Shown here: positions 13,989 through 22,936 of the stretch, in pieces
Numbering within the stretch: the first letter of the stretch is position 1
How the letters are laid out: every line of letters starts with the position of its first letter
Source of the DNA: an uncultured Geobacteraceae bacterium
GTDB lineage: Bacteria > Desulfobacterota > Desulfuromonadia > Geobacterales > Pseudopelobacteraceae
DNA: 38,619 nucleotides
Assembly: GCA_903958085.1 (NCBI GenBank)
Contig: CAJBRY010000276.1
Coordinates: forward strand, 1 to 38,619
Direction of reading: 5' to 3'
The notes under the pieces: model-generated
Database searches by the model: none
The model's input: the letters and a program-made list of their open reading frames with translations, nothing else
What the model was told of the DNA's origin: nothing
Program-made: the position numbers and the translations under genes

Positions 13989-15146
13989 TCAACTGAAGTT
14001 TCTCAGGATCTCCCGCGAAATAATAAGCCTCTGAATCTCGCTGGTCCCCTCATAAATTGCGGTAATTCTGGCATCTCTGGTAAAACGCTCAATCGGATAA
14101 TCCTGAGTATAACCATAACCTCCAAGCATCTGCATTGCGCTGTAACATGCCCGATTGGCTGATTCGGTGGCAAACAGCTTGGCCATGGAAGCCTCTTTGG
14201 CAAAACTCTTGCCGTTTTCCTTACGCCAGGCAGCACTCATCAACAGCAAACGTGACGCTTCAAGCTCGGTGTAGCCATCGGCAATCATCCACTGTAGTGC
14301 CTGAAAATTACTTATTTTTTGACCAAACTGAACCCGTTCTGTCGAATACTTTGTCGCATAATCCATAGCTGCCAGTCCGACTCCAAGCGCCAGTGAACCG
14401 ATGCCGATGCGGCCACCAGTCAACTCTGCCACGGCAATTCGGAAACCGTCATTGAGCTTGCCCATCATGGCGCTGGCAGGAACCCGGCAATTGTCAAAAA
14501 TTAATTCATTGGTAGCGGAGGCGTGCTGCCCCATCTTTTTCTCTTCTTTGCCGATTATCAGACCGGGGGTACCTCCTTCAATCAGGAAGCAACTGATCCC
14601 TTTCCCTTTGGGCGCATCCTTGTCGGTTACCGCCCAGACAACGAACACACCAGCATACGGAGCGCTGGTAATGAATACCTTTGAACCGTTAATAACGAAA
14701 TAGTCACCATCCTTTACCGCCTGGGTACCCATGCCGGATGGGTCAGAACCGGCACCGGGCTCAGTAAGACCAAAACCACCTGCGGCATATTCACCGGAGC
14801 ATATTTTCGGAATGTATTTTACCTTTTGTTCTTCGTTGCCGACCGCCTGAATTACTTCACAGACCATATTGTTGACAGAAAGCGTTACGGCAGTTGAAGC
14901 ACATGCCCTGGCAATTTCAGTAATGGCAAGACTAAAGGCGACAACTCCGGCTTCAGTACCACCATACTGTTCTTTAACATTCAATCCCATAAAGCCAAGT
15001 TCTGCCAGTTTTTTTAAATTGGCCATAAGTGGTGCCCTGTCATCACTCTGATCCAGCGCTGCCGCCACAGGCTCGAGTTCTGCCTTGGCAAAATCACGGG
15101 CTGTGCCCTGAATTAATTTCTGCTCTTCAGTAAGATCAAGAAACAT
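13989..15146 (-). CDS. Acyl-CoA dehydrogenase (short/branched-chain type), copy 2
   Basis: This 385-residue flavoprotein has the family's N-terminal helical domain, the central beta domain (GFGLTEPGAGSDPSG, FVINGSKVFIT) and the C-terminal helices (MQMLGGYGYTQDYPIERFTRDARITAIYEGTSEIQ). The glutamate in IYEGTSEIQ is the catalytic base at the usual short- and medium-chain position. In isovaleryl-CoA dehydrogenases the base sits elsewhere, which argues for butyryl-, 2-methylbutyryl- or another short-chain CoA. It lies 23 bases after etfA, so its electron acceptor ETF is encoded next door. It is clearly distinct from the copy at 18895 and probably has another substrate. Confidence 0.92.
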   Translation of the reverse strand: MFLDLTEEQKLIQGTARDFAKAELEPVAAALDQSDDRAPLMANLKKLAELGFMGLNVKEQYGGTEAGVVAFSLAITEIARACASTAVTLSVNNMVCEVIQAVGNEEQKVKYIPKICSGEYAAGGFGLTEPGAGSDPSGMGTQAVKDGDYFVINGSKVFITSAPYAGVFVVWAVTDKDAPKGKGISCFLIEGGTPGLIIGKEEKKMGQHASATNELIFDNCRVPASAMMGKLNDGFRIAVAELTGGRIGIGSLALGVGLAAMDYATKYSTERVQFGQKISNFQALQWMIADGYTELEASRLLLMSAAWRKENGKSFAKEASMAKLFATESANRACYSAMQMLGGYGYTQDYPIERFTRDARITAIYEGTSEIQRLIISREILRNFS

Positions 15147-15169
15147 AACGTACCCCCAATAGGATAGAA

Positions 15170-16081
15170 CTATCTTGCAACTTTTGCCATCAAAGCCGGC
15201 ACAAACTGCATAACATCAGCCACTACCAGTACATCGGCTATTTCACCGATCGGAGCATCCTTGTCCTTGTTTATTGCAAGTATGAAATCAGATTTTTTCA
15301 TGCCGGCCAAATGCTGGATGGCTCCGCTGATGCCGCAGGCCACGTACAATTTTGGCGATACCGTCTGCCCGGTGGTGCCTACCTGATGATCGTGTGATAC
15401 CCATTCGGCATCAACCACCGGACGACTGGCACCGAGCTCACCACCCAATGCGGTTGCCAATGCCTGAATTACCGGAATATTATCTTTTTTACCCACACCC
15501 CGACCGGCGCTGACGATGACTTCGGCTTTGGCCAGATCGATATCCTTTTTCTCCGTAGGTTCATAACCGACGAAAGCCAGCCTTCCATTGCCTTCGGCAC
15601 TTATTTTTACAACTGCCGGGGCGCCTCCCGGCTGCAAGACCGGAAATGCTCCGGCTTGAATGGTCAACACCGCTTTGGCTGTCAATGGCTTTACCGTGCG
15701 GCGCATTTTGGCATTGCAGCAAGCAACCTCAAAGCCACCATCGGCAATTGCAATAATTTCAGAGACCTGAGCCGCCTTCAGAGTCGCAGCCACTCGAGGA
15801 GCCAGATCCCATCCGTATGAAGAGTGAACAAATACGATGTAATCCGGATCCTCTTTTTGTACCGTTTCCAGAATCAGCTTTTTGTGCAGGTCAGGATTAT
15901 ATTCTCCACAGCTCGCTGCATCTGCCAGATAAAGTGTCCCAGCATACGCCGGAAGCTGAGTCTCGCTCCCTACCAGCAACAGAGTGGATTCGCCCCCAAA
16001 CTGCTGAGCAAATCCGAGCAGTTCATATGTTGAATCAAGCATTTTTCCTTCACGGTATTCACCGATCAAAAGTGTTTTCAT
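15170..16081 (-). CDS. etfA: Electron transfer flavoprotein, alpha subunit
   Basis: The 303-residue protein has an N-terminal nucleotide-fold domain and the C-terminal FAD-binding domain, with ASRPVVDAEWVSHDHQVG, TGQTVSPKLYVACGISGA and IQHLAGM as the diagnostic FAD motif. It accepts electrons from the two acyl-CoA dehydrogenases of the operon and passes them to the membrane oxidoreductase at 16895. It is preceded by ATAGGAG and lies 9 bases after etfB. No extra N-terminal ferredoxin domain is present. Whether it is a simple or a bifurcating ETF cannot be settled here, although the partner DUF224 protein favours the quinone-reducing kind. Confidence 0.95.
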   Translation of the reverse strand: MKTLLIGEYREGKMLDSTYELLGFAQQFGGESTLLLVGSETQLPAYAGTLYLADAASCGEYNPDLHKKLILETVQKEDPDYIVFVHSSYGWDLAPRVAATLKAAQVSEIIAIADGGFEVACCNAKMRRTVKPLTAKAVLTIQAGAFPVLQPGGAPAVVKISAEGNGRLAFVGYEPTEKKDIDLAKAEVIVSAGRGVGKKDNIPVIQALATALGGELGASRPVVDAEWVSHDHQVGTTGQTVSPKLYVACGISGAIQHLAGMKKSDFILAINKDKDAPIGEIADVLVVADVMQFVPALMAKVAR

Positions 16082-16090
16082 GGCTGACTC

Positions 16091-16867
16091 CTATCTCAAT
16101 ACCGCAGTTTTATCTTTTAGAATTGCTATCACCTTGTCCACTAGCTCGCCCACATCACCTTCGAGAACGATTCCGCCACCCTTTTTGGCTGGTGGATGGA
16201 AGCTTGTAGTCGCTGCCAGTGATTCTGACGTGGTCAGGTCAGCAGCCGGAATAGCTGTGATCTCTTTCTTCTTGGCTTTCATGATATTCGGCAGTGTCGG
16301 ATAGCGCGGCACATTCAAACCGAGCTGGCAGGTAACAAGCGCCGGAGTATTCAGCGTGACGGCCCCTTTTATGCCCCCTTCAAGTTCACGTTTTGCAGTG
16401 ATGACTCCATTATCATAGGCAAATCCGACAATTGTCGTAGTGCAGGCAACACCCAGCAGTTCCGCTACTGTGACACCAACCTGCGCCGAGCCACGATCCT
16501 GTGACTGCATGCCGGTGAAGATCACATCAAAACTTTTGTCTTTGGCATAACCGGCTATGATAGAGGCAATCTGCCACGGATCTTTGGCTGAAGCAGCCGT
16601 ATCCTGAACATGGACGGCGTTGTCACATCCCATGGCAAGAGCTTTTTTTATTGCCTCAACTACGCGATCAGGCCCGATGGAAAGAACCGTAAGCTCGCTG
16701 CCTTCTCCCAGCTTCTCGCGCAGTTGAACAGCCTGCTCCACTGCGTACTCATCATATTCGTTCATACGGAAAGCAAGGTCGGCTTCGTTGTACCAAATGC
16801 CTGAAGCATCAGGTTTGAAGCGTGATTCCATGTCAGGAACCTGTTTGATACAGACAAGCAGTTTCAT
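16091..16867 (-). CDS. etfB: Electron transfer flavoprotein, beta subunit
   Basis: The 258-residue protein begins MKLLVCIKQVPD, the classic EtfB start, and has the AMP/FAD-binding fold (GCDNAVHVQD, DVIFTGMQSQDRGSAQVG, the EtfB signature-like VTLNTPALVTCQLGLNVPRYPTLPNIMKAKKKEI). The ATG at 16867 follows GGAGGT by seven bases. A longer frame adds only five residues and lacks a ribosome site. It is placed between the quinone oxidoreductase gene and etfA with gaps of 27 and 9 bases. Confidence 0.96.
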   Translation of the reverse strand: MKLLVCIKQVPDMESRFKPDASGIWYNEADLAFRMNEYDEYAVEQAVQLREKLGEGSELTVLSIGPDRVVEAIKKALAMGCDNAVHVQDTAASAKDPWQIASIIAGYAKDKSFDVIFTGMQSQDRGSAQVGVTVAELLGVACTTTIVGFAYDNGVITAKRELEGGIKGAVTLNTPALVTCQLGLNVPRYPTLPNIMKAKKKEITAIPAADLTTSESLAATTSFHPPAKKGGGIVLEGDVGELVDKVIAILKDKTAVLR

Positions 16868-16894
16868 GTGAATTACCTCCAAAAATATCAGTTA

Positions 16895-18880
16895 TTACCT
16901 TGTTATCCGCTCTGCCACGATCTCTGCCAGATCCCTCACCTGCAGTTGTCCTTCCGCACCACCGGTTTTTATGCCGTCTTCAAACATGCTCAGACAGAAG
17001 GGGCAGTTGGAAACAAGCAGCGGCGCTCCGGTCTCGGTAGCCATCGTTATCCTGACTTCGCTGATTTTGCTCCCCAGCTTTTCTTCGGCGATAATGCGAC
17101 CGCCACCGGCACTGCAACAGAAGCTGTCATAGCCGTTCTTTGCCATTTCGGTGATAACGCCACCGGCATTTGCAAGAATAGCCCGGGGTTGTTCAATAAT
17201 ATCCATGTAACGGCCAAGGTAGCAGGAATCATGGTAGGTAAAACTGAACGGATCCGGCGTCAGGCTGAGGCGGCCTGACTGGAGGAGAGCGTGGATGTAG
17301 GTGCTGTAATGCTCGACCGGGATATCCAGCCCAAGATCCTTGTAGTCGCGCGCCAGGGTATTAAAACAGTGCGGACAGGTGGTGACGATCTTCTTGACGG
17401 CATACGCCTTGATCATCTGGATGTTTTCAGTTGCGGTCATCTGGTAGAGGTATTCGTTGCCCAGTTTTCTGACCGGCTCACCGCAGCATTTTTCCTCTTT
17501 GCCGAGGATGCCGACTTTAATGCCGGCAGCCGCACATATTTTGATAAAATTTTTGGCAATAGCCTGATTGCGCTTGTCGAACGATGCGTAGCAACCTACG
17601 AAATAGAGGATATCGACATCGCTGTCCTGCTCCATCAGCGACACCGGAAGTCCGGCGACCCATTCACCGCGAGCAGCATAGGCAAGACCGAATGGATTGC
17701 CGTTAATCTCAATGTTGCTGACGGCGGTACGCACTTCATCACCGGGAAATACACCCTCCATTAGAGTAAGGTTACGACGCATTTCTAGAATTTTATTGAC
17801 GTGTTCAATATTCGCCGGGCAGACGTCCTGACAGGCACGACAGGTTGTACAAGACCAGAGCGCCTCTTGGCTGACAGCCTCGATCAGACTTCCCCCCGGA
17901 TTGCTTTCGGCAAGCTCGCCTATCTGTTTTACAACCCTCATTGGCGAAAGAGGTTTATCGGTAGTATGCGCAGGGCAACGATCCTGACAGCGCTTGCAGG
18001 AGGTGCAGGCGTCGGCGTCGAAGATGTCTTTCCAGGTCATATCCGCTATTGTCGAGGCACCAAACTGTTCCGCTGATTCGTCCTCAAGGTTTATGTTTGC
18101 GATGCTCCCTTTCGGTTCGAACGGTGCAAGAAAAGCGTTCGCGGCAGTAGTGAATATGTGTCGCAGTTTTGTGTATGGAACTGCACAGAAAAAACCAAGA
18201 ACCAGAACAAAATGAAGCCACCATAGGATTTGATGAACTACCTGCTGTGTGCCAGGGGTCATTGAGGCGAAAATCTGTGCGACCAGCAGTCCCCCGGGAG
18301 AAAACTTTGCCAGCGCGGGATTTTGTTGCAGCTCAGTGGCTGCAATCCGCACACCTTCAGTCAGAAAACCGGTGATCAGAATGGCAAACAGCAGTTGTAG
18401 AACGATGTAGTCATCCTTGACTATTTCCAGTCCTTTGGGTTGTACAACAAACCTGCGAATGAACAGACCGGCCAGCATGATCAGCGCCAGAATCCCGGCA
18501 ACATCAAGCGCAAGAGAAAATATCTTGTAGAATTCACCGGAGAGGACGTTCACCTGTAACAGCGGAGTGAAAAAATCCGCCTGAACCATAACCAGCATTG
18601 TCCCGGCAAAGAGAATCAGGAAGCTCCAGAAAAAGATGGCATGAAATACCCCGCCATCAGTGACACGGTAAATTTTTACCTGGCTGAAGACCTCGGCAAT
18701 CATCCGCTTGATCCGCTCGTCATAACGATCAAAACGGTCAAGCGCTTTTCCCAGACGCCAGATCGGCAGACGTTGCCAAAATCCCCATGCCATCCAGCCA
18801 AAGGCTGCAAAGGCCATGAGATACATCGGTATGACAACAGAATGGCCAACGTTCCAGTATATTTGACGGGTAGCTTCCAT
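16895..18880 (-). CDS. Membrane ETF:menaquinone oxidoreductase, DUF224/HdrD-like (EMO type)
   Basis: The 661-residue protein has an N-terminal NarI/cytochrome-b-like membrane domain (about 1-245, five to six helices with several His residues), then two [4Fe-4S] motifs (CTSCKRCQDRCPA and CTTCRACQDVCPA, about 290-360), then two CCG domains (CY...CCGEP...CPHC and SCY...CCSAGG...CPFC, about 430-650). This architecture is that of the Fe-S oxidoreductases that pass electrons from ETF into the menaquinone pool in Geobacter and in syntrophic fatty-acid degraders. Its place beside etfBA and two acyl-CoA dehydrogenases supports that job. It explains how acyl-CoA oxidation links to respiration without a classical ETF:ubiquinone oxidoreductase. 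Confidence 0.9.
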   Translation of the reverse strand: MEATRQIYWNVGHSVVIPMYLMAFAAFGWMAWGFWQRLPIWRLGKALDRFDRYDERIKRMIAEVFSQVKIYRVTDGGVFHAIFFWSFLILFAGTMLVMVQADFFTPLLQVNVLSGEFYKIFSLALDVAGILALIMLAGLFIRRFVVQPKGLEIVKDDYIVLQLLFAILITGFLTEGVRIAATELQQNPALAKFSPGGLLVAQIFASMTPGTQQVVHQILWWLHFVLVLGFFCAVPYTKLRHIFTTAANAFLAPFEPKGSIANINLEDESAEQFGASTIADMTWKDIFDADACTSCKRCQDRCPAHTTDKPLSPMRVVKQIGELAESNPGGSLIEAVSQEALWSCTTCRACQDVCPANIEHVNKILEMRRNLTLMEGVFPGDEVRTAVSNIEINGNPFGLAYAARGEWVAGLPVSLMEQDSDVDILYFVGCYASFDKRNQAIAKNFIKICAAAGIKVGILGKEEKCCGEPVRKLGNEYLYQMTATENIQMIKAYAVKKIVTTCPHCFNTLARDYKDLGLDIPVEHYSTYIHALLQSGRLSLTPDPFSFTYHDSCYLGRYMDIIEQPRAILANAGGVITEMAKNGYDSFCCSAGGGRIIAEEKLGSKISEVRITMATETGAPLLVSNCPFCLSMFEDGIKTGGAEGQLQVRDLAEIVAERITR

Positions 18881-18894
18881 GCGCGTCCTCGCGC

Positions 18895-20034
18895 TTACGA
18901 CAACAGTAATTTGGAGATTACTACGCGCTGAACCTCATTTGTGCCTTCGTAAATCTCGGTGATTTTGGCATCGCGATACATCCGTTCAACCTCGTAATCG
19001 GCAATATAGCCATAGCCTCCATGAATCTGCATCGCCTCTTTGGTTACGTACGTTGCGGTTTCTGAAGCATGCATTTTGCACATGGCTGATTCCATGGTGT
19101 AACTCTTTTTTGCGTCTTTAAGACATGCCGCTTTGTAAGTTAGAAGTTTGCTTGTTTCGATGCGCGTCCACATATCAGCCAATTTGAACTGGATCGCCTG
19201 AAATTCACAGATTGCCTGATCAAACTGCTTTCGTTCCTTGGAATAGGCGAGGGCTCTTTCAAAAGCGCCTTCGGCAATCCCGAGCGCCTGTGATGCGATG
19301 CCGATACGACCGCCGTTAAGAGTATCCATTGCGATATTAAAACCTTTTCCCTCGTGGCCAAGCAGGTTTTCAACCGGAACGCGCAGGTTATCAAAAGCAA
19401 AAGCGGTAGTGTAGCTGCCACGGATACCCATTTTATTTTCATTTTTCAAAATGGTAACGCCGGGAGACTGAAGATCGACAATAAATGCGCTGATCCCTTT
19501 ATGCTTCAGGCTTCTGTCAAATGATGCCAACAGCACACCGGTCCCCAGATAGCCACCATTGGTGATAAAAGTTTTGCTGCCGTTGATGACAAAATGATCG
19601 CCATCACGGGTATAGGTGGTTGCAGTACCGCCCGCATCACTTCCGGCACCAGGTTCCGTCAACAGAAAACAACCTATTGTATCGCCGGTGTTAAGAGCCG
19701 GAAGCCATTTTTTCTTCTGTTCTTCAGTGCCAAAAGTATATATAGGGCCACTTGCAAGAGAAGTATGTGCCGAGATCAGAACTCCGCTGGAACCGCAGGC
19801 TTTGGAAACCTCTTCGACTACAATGGCGTAGGAAAGCATATCTAGTCCTGCCCCGCCGTACTCCTCAGGCAGGTAGCTGCCGAGGAAGCCCATTTCCCCC
19901 ATCTGCTTAACCAGTGAATCGGGAATGGCATGATCTTCGTCTATTTTCATGGCAATCGGCTTAATTTCCTTTTCAACAAAATCGCGTACAGCAGATTGCA
20001 AAACCTTGTGATCCTGGCTCAATTCGAAATTCAT
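18895..20034 (-). CDS. Acyl-CoA dehydrogenase (butyryl-CoA dehydrogenase type), copy 1
   Basis: The 379-residue protein has all acyl-CoA dehydrogenase blocks: FLLTEPGAGSDAGG, FVINGSKTFITNGGYLG, GRIGIASQALGIAEGA, MQIHGGYGYIADYEVERMYRDAKITEIYEGTNEVQR. The catalytic glutamate is in YEGTNEVQ. By length and motifs it is closest to short-chain (butyryl-CoA) dehydrogenases. It lies between the crotonase gene (20 bases upstream) and the ETF:quinone oxidoreductase (14 bases downstream), as expected for the first step of butyryl-CoA oxidation to crotonyl-CoA. Exact chain-length preference is not visible. Confidence 0.93.
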   Translation of the reverse strand: MNFELSQDHKVLQSAVRDFVEKEIKPIAMKIDEDHAIPDSLVKQMGEMGFLGSYLPEEYGGAGLDMLSYAIVVEEVSKACGSSGVLISAHTSLASGPIYTFGTEEQKKKWLPALNTGDTIGCFLLTEPGAGSDAGGTATTYTRDGDHFVINGSKTFITNGGYLGTGVLLASFDRSLKHKGISAFIVDLQSPGVTILKNENKMGIRGSYTTAFAFDNLRVPVENLLGHEGKGFNIAMDTLNGGRIGIASQALGIAEGAFERALAYSKERKQFDQAICEFQAIQFKLADMWTRIETSKLLTYKAACLKDAKKSYTMESAMCKMHASETATYVTKEAMQIHGGYGYIADYEVERMYRDAKITEIYEGTNEVQRVVISKLLLS

Positions 20035-20054
20035 GATATTCCCCCGTAGCGTTA

Positions 20055-20837
20055 TTATTTGCCCTGAAAAGAAGCTGCACGTTTCTCCATGAAAGCACCC
20101 ATTCCCTCGCGCTGATCTTCCGTAGCAAAGAGCACCCCGAATTGAGATGCCTCATAACGGAATCCGTCATTCTTTGACATACTCAGTCCGCTCACAATGG
20201 CATCTTTTGCAAAGGCGACACCGAGAGCCCCTTTACCGGCGATCTCTTTAGCCGTCTCCATAGCCTTTGCCAGCAATTCTTCGGGGGTGAATACCTCGTT
20301 GAGGATCCCCCAGGCCAAACCCTTAGCTGCATTGATTATCCGTCCGCTAAAGATCAGCTCATTAGCCTTGTTCGCCCCGATAAGTCTGGACAGATTCTGC
20401 GTACCGCCAAACCCCGGGATGACACCGAGTCCCACCTCAGGAAAGCCCAGCTTGGCTTTTTCAGACGCATAAATGAAATCGCAGGCTAACGCCAGTTCCA
20501 AACCGCCACCCAGTGCATAGCCATTAACTGCGGCAATAACCGGCTTGCGCATCCTGTTAATGAGCAGCATGACCCTTTGCCCTTTCTGAGCAAACTGCAG
20601 CGCCTGAAAGGAATTCATCTGCGACATCTCCTTGATATCAGCACCGGCAACAAAAGCCTTTTCACCAGCACCGGTGAGGACTACAACCTTAACGCTTTCA
20701 TCCAGATTCAGTTCGTAGAACGCACATTCAAGCTCCCCCAACACTTCGCTATTCAGAGCATTCATGGTGCGCGGACTGTTAATAGTCAGCAGGCTTATTC
20801 CGTCACGGTTTTCCAACAGCAGATTTTTGTATTCCAT
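20055..20837 (-). CDS. Enoyl-CoA hydratase (crotonase)
   Basis: The 260-residue protein has the oxyanion-hole segments (AFVAGADIKEM and AAVNGYALGGGLELALACDF) and both catalytic glutamates in YASEKAKLGFPEVGLGVIPGFGG, so a true hydratase is expected. It would hydrate crotonyl-CoA to 3-hydroxybutyryl-CoA. It lies 9 bases after the 3-hydroxyacyl-CoA dehydrogenase gene, with the acyl-CoA dehydrogenase next, completing a beta-oxidation set. The C-terminal RAASFQGK ending is normal for the family. Confidence 0.94.
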   Translation of the reverse strand: MEYKNLLLENRDGISLLTINSPRTMNALNSEVLGELECAFYELNLDESVKVVVLTGAGEKAFVAGADIKEMSQMNSFQALQFAQKGQRVMLLINRMRKPVIAAVNGYALGGGLELALACDFIYASEKAKLGFPEVGLGVIPGFGGTQNLSRLIGANKANELIFSGRIINAAKGLAWGILNEVFTPEELLAKAMETAKEIAGKGALGVAFAKDAIVSGLSMSKNDGFRYEASQFGVLFATEDQREGMGAFMEKRAASFQGK

Positions 20838-20846
20838 ATTGTTCTC

Positions 20847-21692
20847 CTAGTAACTATAGAAGCCGCGTCCGGATTTACGCCCCATGTACCCGGCGTTAAC
20901 CATTTTGACAAGTAGCGGACAAGGGCGGTATTTTGGGTCTTTGAAGCCGTCATAAAGTACATTCATAATAGCGAGGCACGTGTCGAGCCCGATAAAATCT
21001 GCCAGGGTCAACGGCCCCATCGGCTGATTAGTCCCAAGCTTCATCCCTTTATCGATATCCTCAGCCGTGGCAATCCCTTCGTACAGAGCAAATACCGCCT
21101 CGTTGATCATCGGCATGAGAATGCGGTTGACGATAAAACCTGGATAATCCTGCGATACCGCCATCTCTTTTTGGACTTTCGCCACCAATTCGGATGTTTG
21201 AGCAAAGGTCTCATCACTGGTGGCGTGCCCACGAATTATCTCGACCAGCTTCATTAACGGCACCGGATTCATGAAGTGCATACCGATGACTTTATCCGGA
21301 CGGTTTGTTGCCGAAGCAATCTTGGTAATTGGGATTGATGAAGTGTTAGATGCGAGAATAGACCCCTCTTTTACTATTCCATCAAGCTTGCGGAATATTT
21401 CTAGCTTTAGGGGTTCATGCTCGGTAACTGCCTCGACCGCAAAATCAACATTGCCCAACTCTTCCATGGCCTGGGTAACCTTAATGCGTCCAAGGGTATC
21501 AACGACCAGCGCTTCAGAAATTGCACCCTTCTTCGCCTGTCGCTCAAGATTCTGTCCAATAGTCTTGACCGCTTTATCCAGTTGCGCCTCGGCTATATCA
21601 AAAAGGATTACCTTATAACCGTACTGTGCGAAAACATGGGCGATACCGTTGCCCATCTGACCAGCTCCGAGAACTCCGATAGTTGTAATCAT
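20847..21692 (-). CDS. 3-hydroxybutyryl-CoA dehydrogenase
   Basis: The 281-residue protein begins with the NAD-binding motif (TIGVLGAGQMGNGIAHVFA). It carries the catalytic histidine in GMHFMNPVPLMKLVEI, with the C-terminal dimer domain ending GRKSGRGFYSY. It oxidises 3-hydroxybutyryl-CoA to acetoacetyl-CoA with NAD(P). The start at 21692 matches the family N-terminus and has a G-rich ribosome site. The longer frame would run into the thiolase gene, which ends 10 bases upstream. It is part of the beta-oxidation block of the operon. Confidence 0.94.
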   Translation of the reverse strand: MITTIGVLGAGQMGNGIAHVFAQYGYKVILFDIAEAQLDKAVKTIGQNLERQAKKGAISEALVVDTLGRIKVTQAMEELGNVDFAVEAVTEHEPLKLEIFRKLDGIVKEGSILASNTSSIPITKIASATNRPDKVIGMHFMNPVPLMKLVEIIRGHATSDETFAQTSELVAKVQKEMAVSQDYPGFIVNRILMPMINEAVFALYEGIATAEDIDKGMKLGTNQPMGPLTLADFIGLDTCLAIMNVLYDGFKDPKYRPCPLLVKMVNAGYMGRKSGRGFYSY

Positions 21693-21702
21693 TCCTGCCC
21701 CC

Positions 21703-22881
21703 CTATACTTTCTCAAAAATAACCGCAACCGCCTCACCGCCGCCGATACAGAGCGTAGCCAGTCCGTAGCGCAGATTTTGTTTATGCAGTTCACGAACAA
21801 CTGTCAGTGCCAGTCTGGCACCGCTTGCGCCGATTGGATGACCGATAGCGCAGGCACCGCCGTTGACATTGACCTTAGCCTGATCAAGCTTCAAGCTCTT
21901 GATGGCGATCAGCGTCACTGAAGCAAATGCCTCGTTGATTTCAAACAGGTCAATATCTTCAACTTTCAGCCCTGCACGATCGCAGGCTGACTGGATTGCG
22001 GAAACCGGAGCCTCAGGAAAATAGTCCGGGTGCAGGCTGCTTGTGGCAGATGCAACGATTCTGGCTTTAGCGGTAAGATTGTGCTTTTTCACTGCAGCGG
22101 CACCAGCCATCAACAGGATAGCGGCTCCATCGTTAATAGTAGAAGCGTTACCTGCCGTTATACTGCCCTCTTTCTTGAATACCGGCTTTAATTTGGTAAT
22201 CTTGTCAAAATCTACTTTGAACGGCTCTTCGTCATCTGAAATTAGGGTATCAACTCCACGAACATTCTTGGACACCGGTGCAATCTCGTCTTTAAACACA
22301 CCCTCTTTTACTGCTGTCTGAGCCAGTTTATATGAACGGAGAGCCAGTTCATCCTGTTCTTCTCTGGCCAGTCCGTTACGCTCCACACTGGCTTCCCCTA
22401 TTTCACCCATATGGCGACCGGTGTACGGATCAGACAGGCCGTCGTGAATCATCAAATCGAAAATTTCACCGTTCCCCATACGAAAACCGTTACGCGCTTT
22501 TTTCAGGAAATACGGAGCCATCGACATGTTTTCCATGCCACCTGCCAGTACGACTTCCGCATTGCCCAACTGTATCGAATCGCTTCCCAGCATTACTGCC
22601 TTGAGGCCACTGCCGCAGACCTTGTTTATCGTCAGAGCCGGCACTGCATCCGGCACACCGGCCCCACGCATAGCCTGTCGAGCTGGAGCCTGACCACAGC
22701 CGCCACTCAAAACCTGTCCCAATATCACCTCACCAACCGCTTCCGCCGGAAGAGCATTGCGTTCCAGCAGTCCTTTTATGACTGTGGATGCCAGCTGAGA
22801 GGCAGAAACATCTGACAGAACACCACCGAAAGAGCCAAATGGAGTCCTCATGCCATCAACGATATAGACTTCTTCTTTCAT
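21703..22881 (-). CDS. Acetyl-CoA acetyltransferase (thiolase)
   Basis: The 392-residue protein has the acyl-enzyme cysteine (Cys89 in INKVCGSGLKAV), the GGMENMS block, the histidine of NGGACAIGHPIGASGAR and the second active cysteine in ATLCIGGGEAVAV. It would split acetoacetyl-CoA into two acetyl-CoA. The start at 22881 follows GGAGG by eight bases, and the longer frame has no ribosome site. The gap of 55 bases to the upstream peptidase gene is the widest inside the operon, so an internal promoter is possible, although no clear one is seen. Confidence 0.95.
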   Translation of the reverse strand: MKEEVYIVDGMRTPFGSFGGVLSDVSASQLASTVIKGLLERNALPAEAVGEVILGQVLSGGCGQAPARQAMRGAGVPDAVPALTINKVCGSGLKAVMLGSDSIQLGNAEVVLAGGMENMSMAPYFLKKARNGFRMGNGEIFDLMIHDGLSDPYTGRHMGEIGEASVERNGLAREEQDELALRSYKLAQTAVKEGVFKDEIAPVSKNVRGVDTLISDDEEPFKVDFDKITKLKPVFKKEGSITAGNASTINDGAAILLMAGAAAVKKHNLTAKARIVASATSSLHPDYFPEAPVSAIQSACDRAGLKVEDIDLFEINEAFASVTLIAIKSLKLDQAKVNVNGGACAIGHPIGASGARLALTVVRELHKQNLRYGLATLCIGGGEAVAVIFEKV

Positions 22882-22936
22882 ATAAATTGCCTCCGAATAT
22901 CGAGTGATTTTCTCTACACAAATATAGTTCCAGTAT

